Part shown: positions 1 through 5,965 of the stretch, in pieces | Position numbering within the stretch: the stretch's first letter is position 1 | Layout of the letters: each line of letters opens with the position of its first letter | Assembly: GCF_050175855.1 (NCBI RefSeq) | Contig: NZ_JBFXIO010000130.1 | Coordinates: 1 to 11,704, forward strand | Origin: Piscinibacter sp050175855 | GTDB taxonomy: Bacteria; Pseudomonadota; Gammaproteobacteria; Burkholderiales; Burkholderiaceae_C | DNA length: 11,704 nucleotides | Reading direction: 5' to 3' | Position numbers and translations under genes: made by a program | The notes under the pieces: model-generated | What the model was told of the DNA's origin: nothing | The model's database searches: none | What the model saw: the letters and a program-made list of their open reading frames with translations, nothing else

Positions 1-23
1 TTCCTGCAGATTGACACGCTGGC
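1..23 (+). repeat. Left terminal inverted repeat (inner part only)
   Basis: Bases 1-23 align with positions 16-38 of the right repeat read outward-to-inward, with 20 of 23 identical (differences at bases 5, 9 and 19). The outer GGGG tip and about 11 further bases precede the window. The shared core is GCAnATTGACACG. The orientation is correct for the left end of a Tn3-family element whose right end is at 11281. Confidence 0.82.
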
Positions 24-39
24 CCACAAAAACTATAGG
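11..39 (+). promoter_or_regulatory. Promoter-like sequence inside the left terminal repeat, reading inward
   Basis: A perfect TTGACA (11-16) is followed after exactly 17 bases by TATAGG (34-39), which matches four of six positions of the sigma-70 -10 consensus. The -35 box belongs to the conserved part of the terminal repeat. Transcription would run rightward and antisense to the 3' end of the recombinase gene. The equivalent TTGACA in the right repeat has no convincing -10 at the same spacing. Activity is inferred only. Confidence 0.42.
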
Positions 40-89
40 CGCGACAACCACTTGCAAAACCGGCCGTCGCGGACCCCTTGTGCTTTCGG

Positions 90-105
90 TGCAGATTGAC
101 ACGCT
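90..105 (+). repeat. Second copy of the terminal-repeat core (16-bp direct repeat)
   Basis: Bases 90-105 repeat bases 5-20 exactly (TGCAGATTGACACGCT), 85 bp further in and in the same orientation. The upstream flank (71-89) begins GG but otherwise resembles the right repeat only weakly. It may be a decayed older transposon end, a partial end duplication or an extra transposase-binding site. It lies between the left end and the stop codon of the recombinase gene. Confidence 0.7.
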
Positions 106-123
106 TCGACCTGCCGCAGCCGA

Positions 124-1809
124 TCACACCACCGGCGCCTCGAACGCCCCACCGATCTGCTTCGCCCGGCGAACATCGTCCGAGTGCAGGTACATGGACG
201 TGGTCGACAAGGAAGCGTGCCGCAAGTTGTCTCGCACTGTCGTCAGCTCGGCGCCTCGCTGTAGCGCATGGGTTGCGTGCGTGTGGCGCATCCAGTGCGG
301 CGTGGCCCGCCGCAGCTTCTCGGCCAGAGCCGGGTTCGTGTCGCCCAGGACATCGGCCGTCGTGGCGAAGAACCTCTTCACGATCGCCCACAGCCGCTTG
401 GACGTGATGCCGATCTCTTCATCAAGACTGCCGAGCAACGGCGTGGTGGGGTTCCACTTCGCTGGCGTCACGGGGAGGCCCCGCTGAGCAAGGTGCCGGT
501 CCAGAACTCCACGCGCCAGCCCTGGCAGCACCACCTTGCCGGCCTTGCTGCCTTTGCCGACCACGTGCAGCCAGGTATCGCCGTGCGCGTCGACCTCGAT
601 GGATCCCAGCGTGGCGTGTACCAGTTCGCCAGCACGCAGCCCTGTGCTGTAGCTGAAGTCGATCAGGAAGCGAAGCCTTTGGGCGGCACCCGGCTGCCAA
701 CCGTATGACCACTCCAGGCCTTCGGCGACAGTCCTCACGAGCCGCCACTCCCCCTCGGAGAAAGATCTCGTCGTGTCCAGTGTCGCCTGCCTGGCACCGC
801 GGACCTTGATGCCGGCGAAGGGGTTGGCCAGCACGTACCGCTGCTCGATCAGCCACCGGAACATCGAGCTCAACACGGACAGTGAATAGGCCCTCGAGCG
901 CGTGGAGAGGCCCCCTGCGAACGGCCGCCACTCGGCGGAGGTGCGCGGCGCCGCCGGCCCCACCCAACGCCCTCTCGGTGAGGGTTGCCGCAAGAAGGCC
1001 CGATACGCCACGGCGTCCTCGGTGGCCAGAGAGGACAGCGCCACGCCGCGCTCGACGATGGCCCACAGGATCAGCCGCTCGGCTTCCTTGCGGTAGGCCC
1101 GCTGCGTTGCAGGTGCTTCGTGCAGCGACAGCCAAGCCTGGACCGCCTCGTAGTCGTTGTTAGCCCGCAGGACGCATGACGCTCGCGGCGCACGATGCAG
1201 GCCCATGCTGCCGTCGACCTCGCGTGGAATGACGAGCTTCTCCCAGGGAACCAGCGCAGATGTCGCCGTGGTGACCAGCAAAGTGCGAGCACGGTCGGTC
1301 AGGTCTGCATGCTCGGCGAAGAAGGCCTCGATCTGACGCGCACCGGCGGCACCGAGGCCGTCGATGTCGACCCACCAACGCCTGCGGCGCGGTACTCGAA
1401 GCGTGAGGTCTGCCAAGGTCTTGATGCCGGCCTGGCGCAGCACTGCGGTGACGCGAGGCTCGAGCCAGAGGTCGACGCCGTCGCCGATCAGGGGAACCGG
1501 GACGGCTGCGCTTCGGAGCTGATCGATGGCGGCAGCCATGGCGCGGGCGGCCGCGGCGCCTTTGCGGGCAGGTCCGGTGAGGAGCTTGGCCAGGTCGTCC
1601 CGGTGGCGCGACCTGGCGAAGGCCGCGATTTCACGACGGATGGCCCCGATGACGCCGCGCGACGATTGGCCGGCCGCCCGAGCTCCTCCGAGGTACCGCG
1701 ACACCGCATCCCTCGACGACAGACCCTCGTGCCAGGCGCGCAGTGCAGCAAGCGACGCCGCGTCAGGCAGCGACACCGGCGTTGCGGATACGGACAGGCC
1801 CGTTCTCAC
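124..1809 (-). CDS. Tyrosine site-specific recombinase (phage-integrase family), probable cointegrate resolvase of the transposon
   Basis: This 561-aa protein carries the full tyrosine-recombinase catalytic set: Arg392 (STGLRAGE), Lys419 (VGKGSK), His505 and Arg508 (PHWMRHTHATH), His531 (LRHAS) and the nucleophile Tyr540 (TSMYLH). A core-binding SAM-like domain occupies about residues 215-335. An N-terminal extension of about 200 residues includes a helix-hairpin-helix-like stretch near 120-162 (VDIDGLGAAGARQIEAFF), as seen in large integrases with an added N-terminal domain. The start is GTG at 1809, the first in the frame; no good Shine-Dalgarno is visible, so the start is uncertain. It reads away from the toxin-antitoxin pair across a 224-bp region holding a 13-6-13 inverted repeat. 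With no serine resolvase in the element, this enzyme most likely resolves cointegrates, as TnpI does in Tn4430 or TnpS/TnpT in Tn4651. It is far larger than TnpI (about 300 aa). The role is inferred; the enzyme family is firm. Confidence 0.9.
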   Translation of the reverse strand: MRTGLSVSATPVSLPDAASLAALRAWHEGLSSRDAVSRYLGGARAAGQSSRGVIGAIRREIAAFARSRHRDDLAKLLTGPARKGAAAARAMAAAIDQLRSAAVPVPLIGDGVDLWLEPRVTAVLRQAGIKTLADLTLRVPRRRRWWVDIDGLGAAGARQIEAFFAEHADLTDRARTLLVTTATSALVPWEKLVIPREVDGSMGLHRAPRASCVLRANNDYEAVQAWLSLHEAPATQRAYRKEAERLILWAIVERGVALSSLATEDAVAYRAFLRQPSPRGRWVGPAAPRTSAEWRPFAGGLSTRSRAYSLSVLSSMFRWLIEQRYVLANPFAGIKVRGARQATLDTTRSFSEGEWRLVRTVAEGLEWSYGWQPGAAQRLRFLIDFSYSTGLRAGELVHATLGSIEVDAHGDTWLHVVGKGSKAGKVVLPGLARGVLDRHLAQRGLPVTPAKWNPTTPLLGSLDEEIGITSKRLWAIVKRFFATTADVLGDTNPALAEKLRRATPHWMRHTHATHALQRGAELTTVRDNLRHASLSTTSMYLHSDDVRRAKQIGGAFEAPVV

Positions 1810-1835
1810 CGCAGGAAGTTTACGCCACTGGCATG

Positions 1836-1867
1836 GCTATGCCGCTAAGGTTAGTTATCGGTATAGC
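1836..1867. other. Putative tyrosine-recombinase core site (resolution site)
   Basis: Left arm GCTATGCCGCTAA (1836-1848) and right arm TTATCGGTATAGC (1855-1867) are inverted repeats matching at 11 of 13 positions, separated by the 6-bp spacer GGTTAG. Such 11-13 bp arms around a 6-8 bp spacer are the usual architecture of tyrosine-recombinase crossover sites. The site starts 27 bp upstream of the recombinase start codon, the position expected for a resolution site. A short dyad, CTTTG-A-CAAAG (1867-1877), abuts the right arm. No experimental support is available from sequence alone. Confidence 0.6.
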
Positions 1868-1904
1868 TTTGACAAAGCCCCCCTCACCCCACGCTTGCAC
1901 CGCC

Positions 1905-1926
1905 GGGTTCGGGCCTGGCCCGACCC
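1905..1926. promoter_or_regulatory. GC-rich palindrome in the recombinase/antitoxin intergenic region
   Basis: TCGGGCC-T-GGCCCGA (1909-1923) is a perfect 7-bp dyad around one base. Allowing a single extra T at 1908, the arms extend to GGG/CCC, giving about 10 bp per side. It sits midway between the putative core site and the antitoxin promoter. It may be an accessory recombinase site or a repressor operator; nothing in the sequence decides which. Confidence 0.4.
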
Positions 1927-1977
1927 TGGCCAGCACGAGCGGGGGAATCACTGCGGCCGTCACCTGTCGACGTTGCG

Positions 1978-1994
1978 GGCAATCTTCGTTTGCC
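1978..1994. promoter_or_regulatory. Inverted repeat just upstream of the antitoxin promoter
   Basis: GGCAA (1978-1982) and TTGCC (1990-1994) form a 5-bp dyad around a 7-base centre, ending four bases before the presumed -35 box. Antitoxins usually bind dyads at their own promoter, so this is a candidate operator for the pair. The arms are short and chance occurrence cannot be excluded. Confidence 0.3.
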
Positions 1995-1998
1995 GCAT

Positions 1999-2027
1999 TT
2001 GCTCTGTTGGCTGGATTTGCGTAGAAT
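1999..2027 (+). promoter_or_regulatory. Promoter of the RES toxin-antitoxin pair, possibly giving a leaderless mRNA
   Basis: TAGAAT (2022-2027) is a five-of-six -10 box, with a weak -35 TTGCTC (1999-2004) exactly 17 bases upstream. The antitoxin ATG begins at 2034, seven bases after the -10 box, which is where transcription should start. No Shine-Dalgarno precedes that ATG. The first gene may therefore be translated from a leaderless transcript. Confidence 0.5.
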
Positions 2028-2033
2028 CCGCCC

Positions 2034-2648
2034 ATGAGCACCGATCTCAGCACACCCGTCCTGCTGCGACGCATCGCGCGGCTTGAGGCCACCGTTGGGC
2101 GCCTCAGCGAAGACCTCGGCACTCTTCGCTCTGCGGTCAGCAAGCAGGGGCTCCAACTGCCGAGGACACGGGGTGTTCGAGCCCGGGGCGCGCATGCCGA
2201 CGCTCCCGCCGCGGATACCCTGCATGCTCAGGCCAGCGGCGGCCTGGCGGGCGCCACCGCGCGCGGCGAGGCTGCGCGTGTTCAGTGGGTCAAGGATGGC
2301 CTCGTCGTGCCCGGTGAGCAACTCGCGCAAGCCTGGGGGCTCACACGTCAGGCTTTGGCGCCGGCCGCAGACCGGGGTGAGATCTTCGCGGTGAAGGTCG
2401 GCAATCGGCTTTACTACCCGCAGGCATTCCTCGGAATGGACCGCGAGGCTGTGGCAGTCATCTGCCGGGCACTCCGCGACCTCGGCGCCAGCGAGAAGCT
2501 GATGTTCTGGCTGCGCGAGCACGGCTCCCTCGCCGGAAAGAGCGTGGCCGCCGCGTTGGAGGCGGGGACTGCCTTGGTCAAGGTGGAGCGCTTGGCCGCG
2601 GCATGGGCGCGCGAGCGAGGTGCCTCGCGTGTCGCTGCGGCTGCCTGA
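2034..2648 (+). CDS. Putative antitoxin of the RES toxin (DNA-binding, coiled-coil N-terminus)
   Basis: This 204-aa protein lies directly upstream of and overlaps a RES-domain toxin gene, the normal antitoxin-first order. Residues about 8-36 form a heptad-like amphipathic segment (LLRRIARLEATVGRLSEDL) suggesting coiled-coil oligomerisation. A low-complexity Ala/Gly/Arg linker follows (43-80). Residues about 94-133 (GEQLAQAWGLTRQAL, then RLYYPQAFL) look like a helix-turn-helix with a wing. Residues about 140-175 (ALRDLGASEKLMFWLREHG) resemble the C-terminal toxin-binding helical part of Xre/MbcA/ParS-type antitoxins that pair with RES toxins. The ATG at 2034 lies immediately after a strong -10 box. 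Function rests on gene order and these weak domain resemblances. The coiled-coil N-terminus is not typical of Xre-type RES antitoxins. Confidence 0.72.
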   Translation: MSTDLSTPVLLRRIARLEATVGRLSEDLGTLRSAVSKQGLQLPRTRGVRARGAHADAPAADTLHAQASGGLAGATARGEAARVQWVKDGLVVPGEQLAQAWGLTRQALAPAADRGEIFAVKVGNRLYYPQAFLGMDREAVAVICRALRDLGASEKLMFWLREHGSLAGKSVAAALEAGTALVKVERLAAAWARERGASRVAAAA

Positions 2649-3228
2649 TCGCGGTTCGTTCGAGGATCTGCTTCGACCGACCAGGGTCGACGTCGCTTCG
2701 CTCGTGCGGCTGAGCCGGTATCCCGCTACCGAGCCGTACTGGTCGACCGGGGTCTACCGTTTTGACGATCCCGATCCTGGCAGTGCCGGCGCGTTCGGCA
2801 CCTGCTACACCGCCAGCACCATCGAGGTAGCTTTCGCGGAGAGCGTCATCCATGAATGCGGGCGGTTCGTCAGAGGCAGCTACGAGGTGCCGGCCGCAGA
2901 ACTCACCGAGCGCTCGGCCGTGCGGTTTGCCTGTGAACGGCGCAAGTCGCTGGTATTGGCTGACCTGACCGGGGCGGCGCTCAAGGCCCTGGGACTGAAC
3001 AACGACATCAGTGCATCCGCCGACTACACGGCGAGCCAGGCTTGGGCGCGAGCGATCCACGGTGCGAGTCCGCGCTGGGATGGAATCCGGTACGTGTCGC
3101 GGCAGATGAACAAGGGGTTCGCATACGCCATCTTCGAGCGCAGTGGGCTGCACAAGCTGCGACCCGAGAAGCTCAAGGCGCGGCAGGTCGATGACCTCTG
3201 CAATCGGTTCAACGTCACCGCGGTCTGA
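2629..3228 (+). CDS. RES-domain toxin (predicted NAD+-degrading)
   Basis: The product shows the RES-family pattern: an Arg-rich N-terminal part with VYRFDDP, then FGTCYTASTIEVAFAE containing the conserved Glu, and GIRYVSRQ containing the conserved Ser. Characterised RES toxins (MbcT, Xre-RES toxins) consume NAD+ in the cytoplasm and are held inactive by the cognate antitoxin. At about 200 aa it has the usual family length, and all three signature residues (Arg, Glu, Ser) seem present, so it should be active. I chose GTG at 2629 because GAGG (2617-2620) lies 8 bases upstream; GTG at 2620 is the in-frame alternative but leaves no spacing. Either start overlaps the antitoxin stop at 2648 (by 20 or 29 bases), implying translational coupling. 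Two hairpins follow the stop. Confidence 0.85.
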   Translation: MSLRLPDRGSFEDLLRPTRVDVASLVRLSRYPATEPYWSTGVYRFDDPDPGSAGAFGTCYTASTIEVAFAESVIHECGRFVRGSYEVPAAELTERSAVRFACERRKSLVLADLTGAALKALGLNNDISASADYTASQAWARAIHGASPRWDGIRYVSRQMNKGFAYAIFERSGLHKLRPEKLKARQVDDLCNRFNVTAV

Positions 3229-3250
3229 CGGCGTCGCGGTCGGAATGCGA

Positions 3251-3298
3251 AGGTCGGCGACCTGGTGTAGACCGGCCGTTCGCCGGCGAAAACCGGTC
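3251..3298 (+). terminator. Hairpins after the toxin gene, possible transcription end
   Basis: AGGTC-GGC-GACCT (3251-3263) is a perfect 5-bp stem. GACCGG (3270-3275) pairs with CCGGTC (3293-3298) around an inner CGCCGGCG palindrome. They lie 22-70 bases after the toxin stop codon and before the convergent regulator gene (stop at 3401). No T-tract follows, so these are not classical Rho-independent terminators. They could end transcription from either side or merely reflect high GC. Confidence 0.3.
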
Positions 3299-3400
3299 GG
3301 CTCCACTCGGCCAGAAGCCGCCTATCGCGAAGAAGTCGCGGACGGATCGAATCCGCACACTTGCTGCTTGCGGGGTCGACCAGAAGTAGGCCGCCCGCCT

Positions 3401-4303
3401 CTACGATTGGGCCGCGAGCCACTCGCGCGGTGATGTCGCAAAGCGCTGCTTGAATGCCCGACTGAGTGACGAGGCCGTCGAAAACCCCAGCTCTGCCGCC
3501 ACCAGTTTCTGCGGCCGGCCGGCACGCAGCAGGGTCGAGGCCAGGGTGAGGCGCCAGTCGGTCAGATAGGCCGAAGGCGTGGTGCCTGTCACGGTCTTGA
3601 AGATCTCAGCGAACGCGCTGCGCGACATGCCGGCCACGGCGGCCATGCGCACAAGTGTCCAGTCGTCCTGCGGCGTGGCGTGCAGCGCCACCAGCGCGCG
3701 TGCGAGCCGCGGGTCGCTCAAGCCCATCACCAGGCCGCTGCTGACGCCCACCGCCTGCGGATGGTCGATGACCCAGCGCAGCAGTTGGATCAGCACAACC
3801 TCGAACAGGCGGTCGGCCAGCAGGCGCGAGCCGCAGCGCACGCGGTCAGTTTCTGCAAACAGCATGTCCAGTGATGGCCGCAGCCCCGGCACCGCGTCCA
3901 GCGGCACCTGCACCAGTGGCGGCAGCGCCGCCACGATGGGATTGCGGTCGCCGCCGTCAAAGTGCAGCGTGGCGCAGGTGAAGTCCGAACCCTCGCGCGG
4001 CGGGTTGATAAAAGCGTGGGGCACGGCGCGCGGGTAGAGCAGTAGCGTCGGCTCTTCCACGACCACCCGCTTGGGTACGCCGACATGCGCCGGGTGCTCG
4101 ATCTGCAGGCGGCCACGTCGCAGCACATGCAGAAACGCTCGATCCGGCTGGACGTCGAAGGTCGTGCGGCCGCACATCGGCCCGGTGTGGAACAGCGAGG
4201 CTCGGACGTGGAATCGATCCAGCAGCGTCGACAAGCGGTCCACGGAATCGGACGACCTGGAGTCGCCAAGTTTGGACGATGAGGCATGTTTGTTGGACTT
4301 CAT
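3401..4303 (-). CDS. AraC-family transcriptional regulator, divergent from the redox cargo
   Basis: A 300-aa regulator. The N-terminal cupin-type sensor domain spans about residues 35-165 (CGRTTFDVQPDRAFLHVLRRG; LLLYPRAVPHAF), similar to the Cupin_6 group. The C-terminal pair of AraC helix-turn-helices lies at about 213-237 (LVRMAAVAGMSRSAFAEIF) and 262-288 (KLVAAELGFSTASSLSRAF), ending in the usual FATSPREWL. ATG at 4303 is chosen; ATGs at 4312 and 4315 are also in frame, and no start has a clear Shine-Dalgarno. Cys44, Cys110 and Cys157 are candidates for redox sensing, by analogy with the RclR-type AraC regulators, but this is unproven. It faces the protoglobin gene across 78 bp containing a perfect palindrome and most likely controls the 4382-7978 genes and itself. 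Confidence 0.88.
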   Translation of the reverse strand: MKSNKHASSSKLGDSRSSDSVDRLSTLLDRFHVRASLFHTGPMCGRTTFDVQPDRAFLHVLRRGRLQIEHPAHVGVPKRVVVEEPTLLLYPRAVPHAFINPPREGSDFTCATLHFDGGDRNPIVAALPPLVQVPLDAVPGLRPSLDMLFAETDRVRCGSRLLADRLFEVVLIQLLRWVIDHPQAVGVSSGLVMGLSDPRLARALVALHATPQDDWTLVRMAAVAGMSRSAFAEIFKTVTGTTPSAYLTDWRLTLASTLLRAGRPQKLVAAELGFSTASSLSRAFKQRFATSPREWLAAQS

Positions 4304-4320
4304 GACACCCATCATCCGGG

Positions 4321-4335
4321 ATCTTCGTCGAAGAT
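4321..4335. promoter_or_regulatory. Candidate operator palindrome between the AraC regulator and the protoglobin gene
   Basis: ATCTTCG-T-CGAAGAT is a perfect 7-bp dyad, centred at 4328. A TTGACA on the minus strand (4368 to 4363) has only a weak -10 downstream (TGATTT or GGTGAT at 17-19 bases), which would place the regulator's transcription start near the palindrome. A second hairpin, GCGGC-GCCA-GCCGC, lies at 4348-4361. AraC proteins often bind direct repeats, so the symmetry may serve a dimer or another factor. Confidence 0.45.
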
Positions 4336-4381
4336 GCAAATCACCGAGCGGCGCCAGCCGCTTGTCAACCCGGAGAACCTG

Positions 4382-5047
4382 ATGAAACCCTTCAACCCCG
4401 CCCTGCTCGCCCTGGCCCTGGCCACGACGCTTCCCGCCAGCCATGCCCAGCAACAGCCCAGCCCTACCGTGCCGGGCTACGCCTACGGCCAGCGCACGCT
4501 GGCCAAGGCGCCCTACACGATGGCCGACCTCAAGGCGCTGCAGGCCTCGCTGCTGTTCACCGAGGAGGATGTCAAGGCCCTGCGCCAGAGCAAAGCGATC
4601 CTGGCCGACCAAACCGATGCCGTCCTCGACGTCTGGTACGGCTTCGTCGCCTCGACGCCCGAACTCGTCTACTTCTTCAGCAACGCCAAGACCGGCAAGC
4701 CCGATGGGGCGTATCTCGAGGCCGTGCGAAAGCGCTTCGCGCTGTGGATTCTGGACACCGCCGACGCCAACTACGACCAGCGCTGGCTGGACTGGCAGTA
4801 CGAAATCGGCCTGCGCCACAACCGCGTCAAAAAGAACAAGACCGACGATGCGCCGAGCGTGGCGCAGATCAACTTCCGCTACATCCCGGCGTTGACCATT
4901 CCTGTCACCACCACGCTCAAACCCTTCCTGGCAAAGAAGGGCGCATCGGCCGCCGACGTGGAGAAGATGCACGCCGCCTGGGTGAAGTCAGTGTTGATGC
5001 AAAGCATCCTGTGGAGCCAGCCTTACATCAAGGACGGGGAGTTCTGA
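4382..5047 (+). CDS. Exported protoglobin-domain haem protein
   Basis: A 221-aa protein with a Sec-type signal peptide (MKPF, then the hydrophobic LLALALATTL, cleavage likely after SHA at residue 22). Residues about 45-215 match the protoglobin/globin-sensor fold. Trp85-Tyr86 (LDVWYGF) and His146 (YEIGLRHNR) are about 60 residues apart, the spacing of distal Trp60-Tyr61 and proximal His120 in Methanosarcina protoglobin. RYIPA (166-170) is another family motif. There is no fused signalling domain. Known protoglobins bind O2, CO and NO and are cytoplasmic; the leader here implies a periplasmic haem protein, possibly binding or detoxifying a small reactive ligand. ATG 4382 has GGAG (4371-4374) 7 bases upstream; in-frame ATGs at 4286 and 4334 would bury the leader. 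It is first of the cargo series and divergent from the AraC gene. Confidence 0.85.
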   Translation: MKPFNPALLALALATTLPASHAQQQPSPTVPGYAYGQRTLAKAPYTMADLKALQASLLFTEEDVKALRQSKAILADQTDAVLDVWYGFVASTPELVYFFSNAKTGKPDGAYLEAVRKRFALWILDTADANYDQRWLDWQYEIGLRHNRVKKNKTDDAPSVAQINFRYIPALTIPVTTTLKPFLAKKGASAADVEKMHAAWVKSVLMQSILWSQPYIKDGEF

Positions 5048-5048
5048 A

Positions 5049-5282
5049 GTGGCTGCCCTGTCCACAACCGTTCTCTACCACGACGGCTGCTCGATCTGCC
5101 TGTCGATTGCCGAGCGCTTCGCCTCGACGCCCGGCCTGGCGGTGGAGATCGTCAACTTGGGCATCGACGCGCACCGTGCCCGCGAGGCCCAGGCCGCAGG
5201 CGTCACGCGCCTGCCGTCGTTGGTCATCGGCGGCAAGGTGATGCGCCTGGAAGACCACTCGTCCATTGAGCACGTGCTGTGA
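5049..5282 (+). CDS. Small thioredoxin/glutaredoxin-fold protein with CSIC motif
   Basis: A 77-aa protein with an N-terminal beta strand (TVLYHDG), the redox motif Cys14-Ser-Ile-Cys17, and the cis-proline segment RLPSLVIGG (Pro56), ending SSIEHVL. This is the minimal thioredoxin fold of glutaredoxin-like proteins. It has no signal peptide, so it should act in the cytoplasm, unlike the exported protein before it. GTG at 5049 starts one base after the protoglobin stop, with GGGGAG (5037-5042) 6 bases upstream. The tight spacing implies co-transcription and coupled translation. It may reduce disulfides in the AhpD-like or redoxin partners encoded downstream; the partner assignment is inference. 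Confidence 0.82.
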   Translation: MAALSTTVLYHDGCSICLSIAERFASTPGLAVEIVNLGIDAHRAREAQAAGVTRLPSLVIGGKVMRLEDHSSIEHVL

Positions 5283-5335
5283 ATGCCGTCTCGGTCTCTT
5301 TTTCTACTCACCATTCAACCCCCAAGGATTTCTCC

Positions 5336-5881
5336 ATGAGCCACGTTTCCATGATCGACTCGACCCAAACCACCGCCGACCGCGCCGCTGTGCTGGCGCA
5401 GATTCAGCAAGCCTTCGGCACCGTGCCCAACATGTTCCGCGCCGTGGCCAACTCGCCGGCGGCGCTGCGCAGCATGTGGGGCTCCTTCGGTGCACTGGGT
5501 GGCGGCACGCTGTCGGCCAAGCTGGGTGAACAGATCGCCGTCGCCGTCGCCGACCGCAACCAGTGCGAATACTGCCTGTCCGCCCACACCGTGCTGGGCC
5601 GCAAGGCCGGCGCCACGGCCGAAGAGATGACGGCGGCGCAGGCGGGCCATGCCGCCGACCCCAAGACCGATGCGGCGCTGCGCTTTGCGCTCAAGCTGGT
5701 CGAGCAGCGCGGTCAGGTGAATGGCGATGACGTGCACCGCCTGCGCGACGCCGGCTTCACCGACGAGGGCATTGTTGAGATCGTGGCCCACGTGGCGCTG
5801 AACCTGTTCACCAACTACGTCAATGTGGCATTGAACGTGCCGGTGGACTTTCCGCAAGTGAAGCTGCGCCGCGCCGCCTGA
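5336..5881 (+). CDS. Carboxymuconolactone decarboxylase-family (AhpD-like) protein
   Basis: A 181-aa protein with the AhpD-type active site: Glu65 (LGEQIAVAV), Cys77-Glu-Tyr-Cys80 and His84 (QCEYCLSAH), then the second helical half of the fold (ALRFALKLV; EIVAHVALNLFTNYVN). Members with this motif act as thiol-based peroxidase partners or peroxidase-related enzymes, and the CxxC is intact. No signal peptide. ATG at 5336 is preceded by AAGGA (5324-5328) 7 bases upstream; a longer in-frame start at 5279 would overlap the previous stop and lacks a ribosome site. The 53-base gap to the thioredoxin-like gene has no obvious terminator. Substrate unknown; reduction of a peroxide or electrophile is likely. 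Confidence 0.87.
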   Translation: MSHVSMIDSTQTTADRAAVLAQIQQAFGTVPNMFRAVANSPAALRSMWGSFGALGGGTLSAKLGEQIAVAVADRNQCEYCLSAHTVLGRKAGATAEEMTAAQAGHAADPKTDAALRFALKLVEQRGQVNGDDVHRLRDAGFTDEGIVEIVAHVALNLFTNYVNVALNVPVDFPQVKLRRAA

Positions 5882-5883
5882 GG

Positions 5884-5949
5884 GCGCACCCGAGGTGCGC
5901 GCGCCGCGCGCCCCACAGGCCGACTCCGCGCACTGTCCGGGGTCGGCCT
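5884..5949 (+). promoter_or_regulatory. Two strong RNA hairpins between the AhpD-like and redoxin genes
   Basis: GCGCACC-CGA-GGTGCGC (5884-5900) is a perfect 7-bp stem with a 3-base loop, beginning three bases after the stop codon. AGGCCGACTCC (5917-5927) pairs with GGGGTCGGCCT (5939-5949) over 11 positions with one G-T wobble and an 11-base loop. Neither is followed by a T-run. They may stabilise the upstream mRNA, attenuate transcription, or control the downstream ribosome site. Confidence 0.5.
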
Positions 5950-5960
5950 CCTGTCAGGAG
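5948..5960 (+). promoter_or_regulatory. Ribosome-binding site of the redoxin gene embedded in a palindrome
   Basis: CTCCTG-T-CAGGAG is a perfect 13-base palindrome whose right half contains the Shine-Dalgarno AGGAG (5956-5960). As RNA it can fold CTCCT-GTC-AGGAG, hiding the ribosome site. Its left half shares bases 5948-5949 with the large upstream stem, so the two folds compete. The spacing from AGGAG favours ATG 5966 (5 bases) over ATG 5963 (2 bases). Confidence 0.45.
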
Positions 5961-5965
5961 CCATG

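Noticed and set aside
1195..1848. Plus-strand frames within the recombinase gene (for example 11-487, 268-708, 1195-1848)
   Set aside because: The minus strand here encodes a complete catalytic tyrosine recombinase; the opposite frames show no family features.
3251..3298. Classical Rho-independent terminator after the toxin gene
   Set aside because: Stems are present but no T-tract follows in either direction, so only a low-confidence hairpin entry is given.
4304..4972. Upstream extension of the AraC reading frame to 523 codons
   Set aside because: It would run antisense through the protoglobin gene and its signal peptide; the added residues show no domain and the AraC family length fits the start at 4303.
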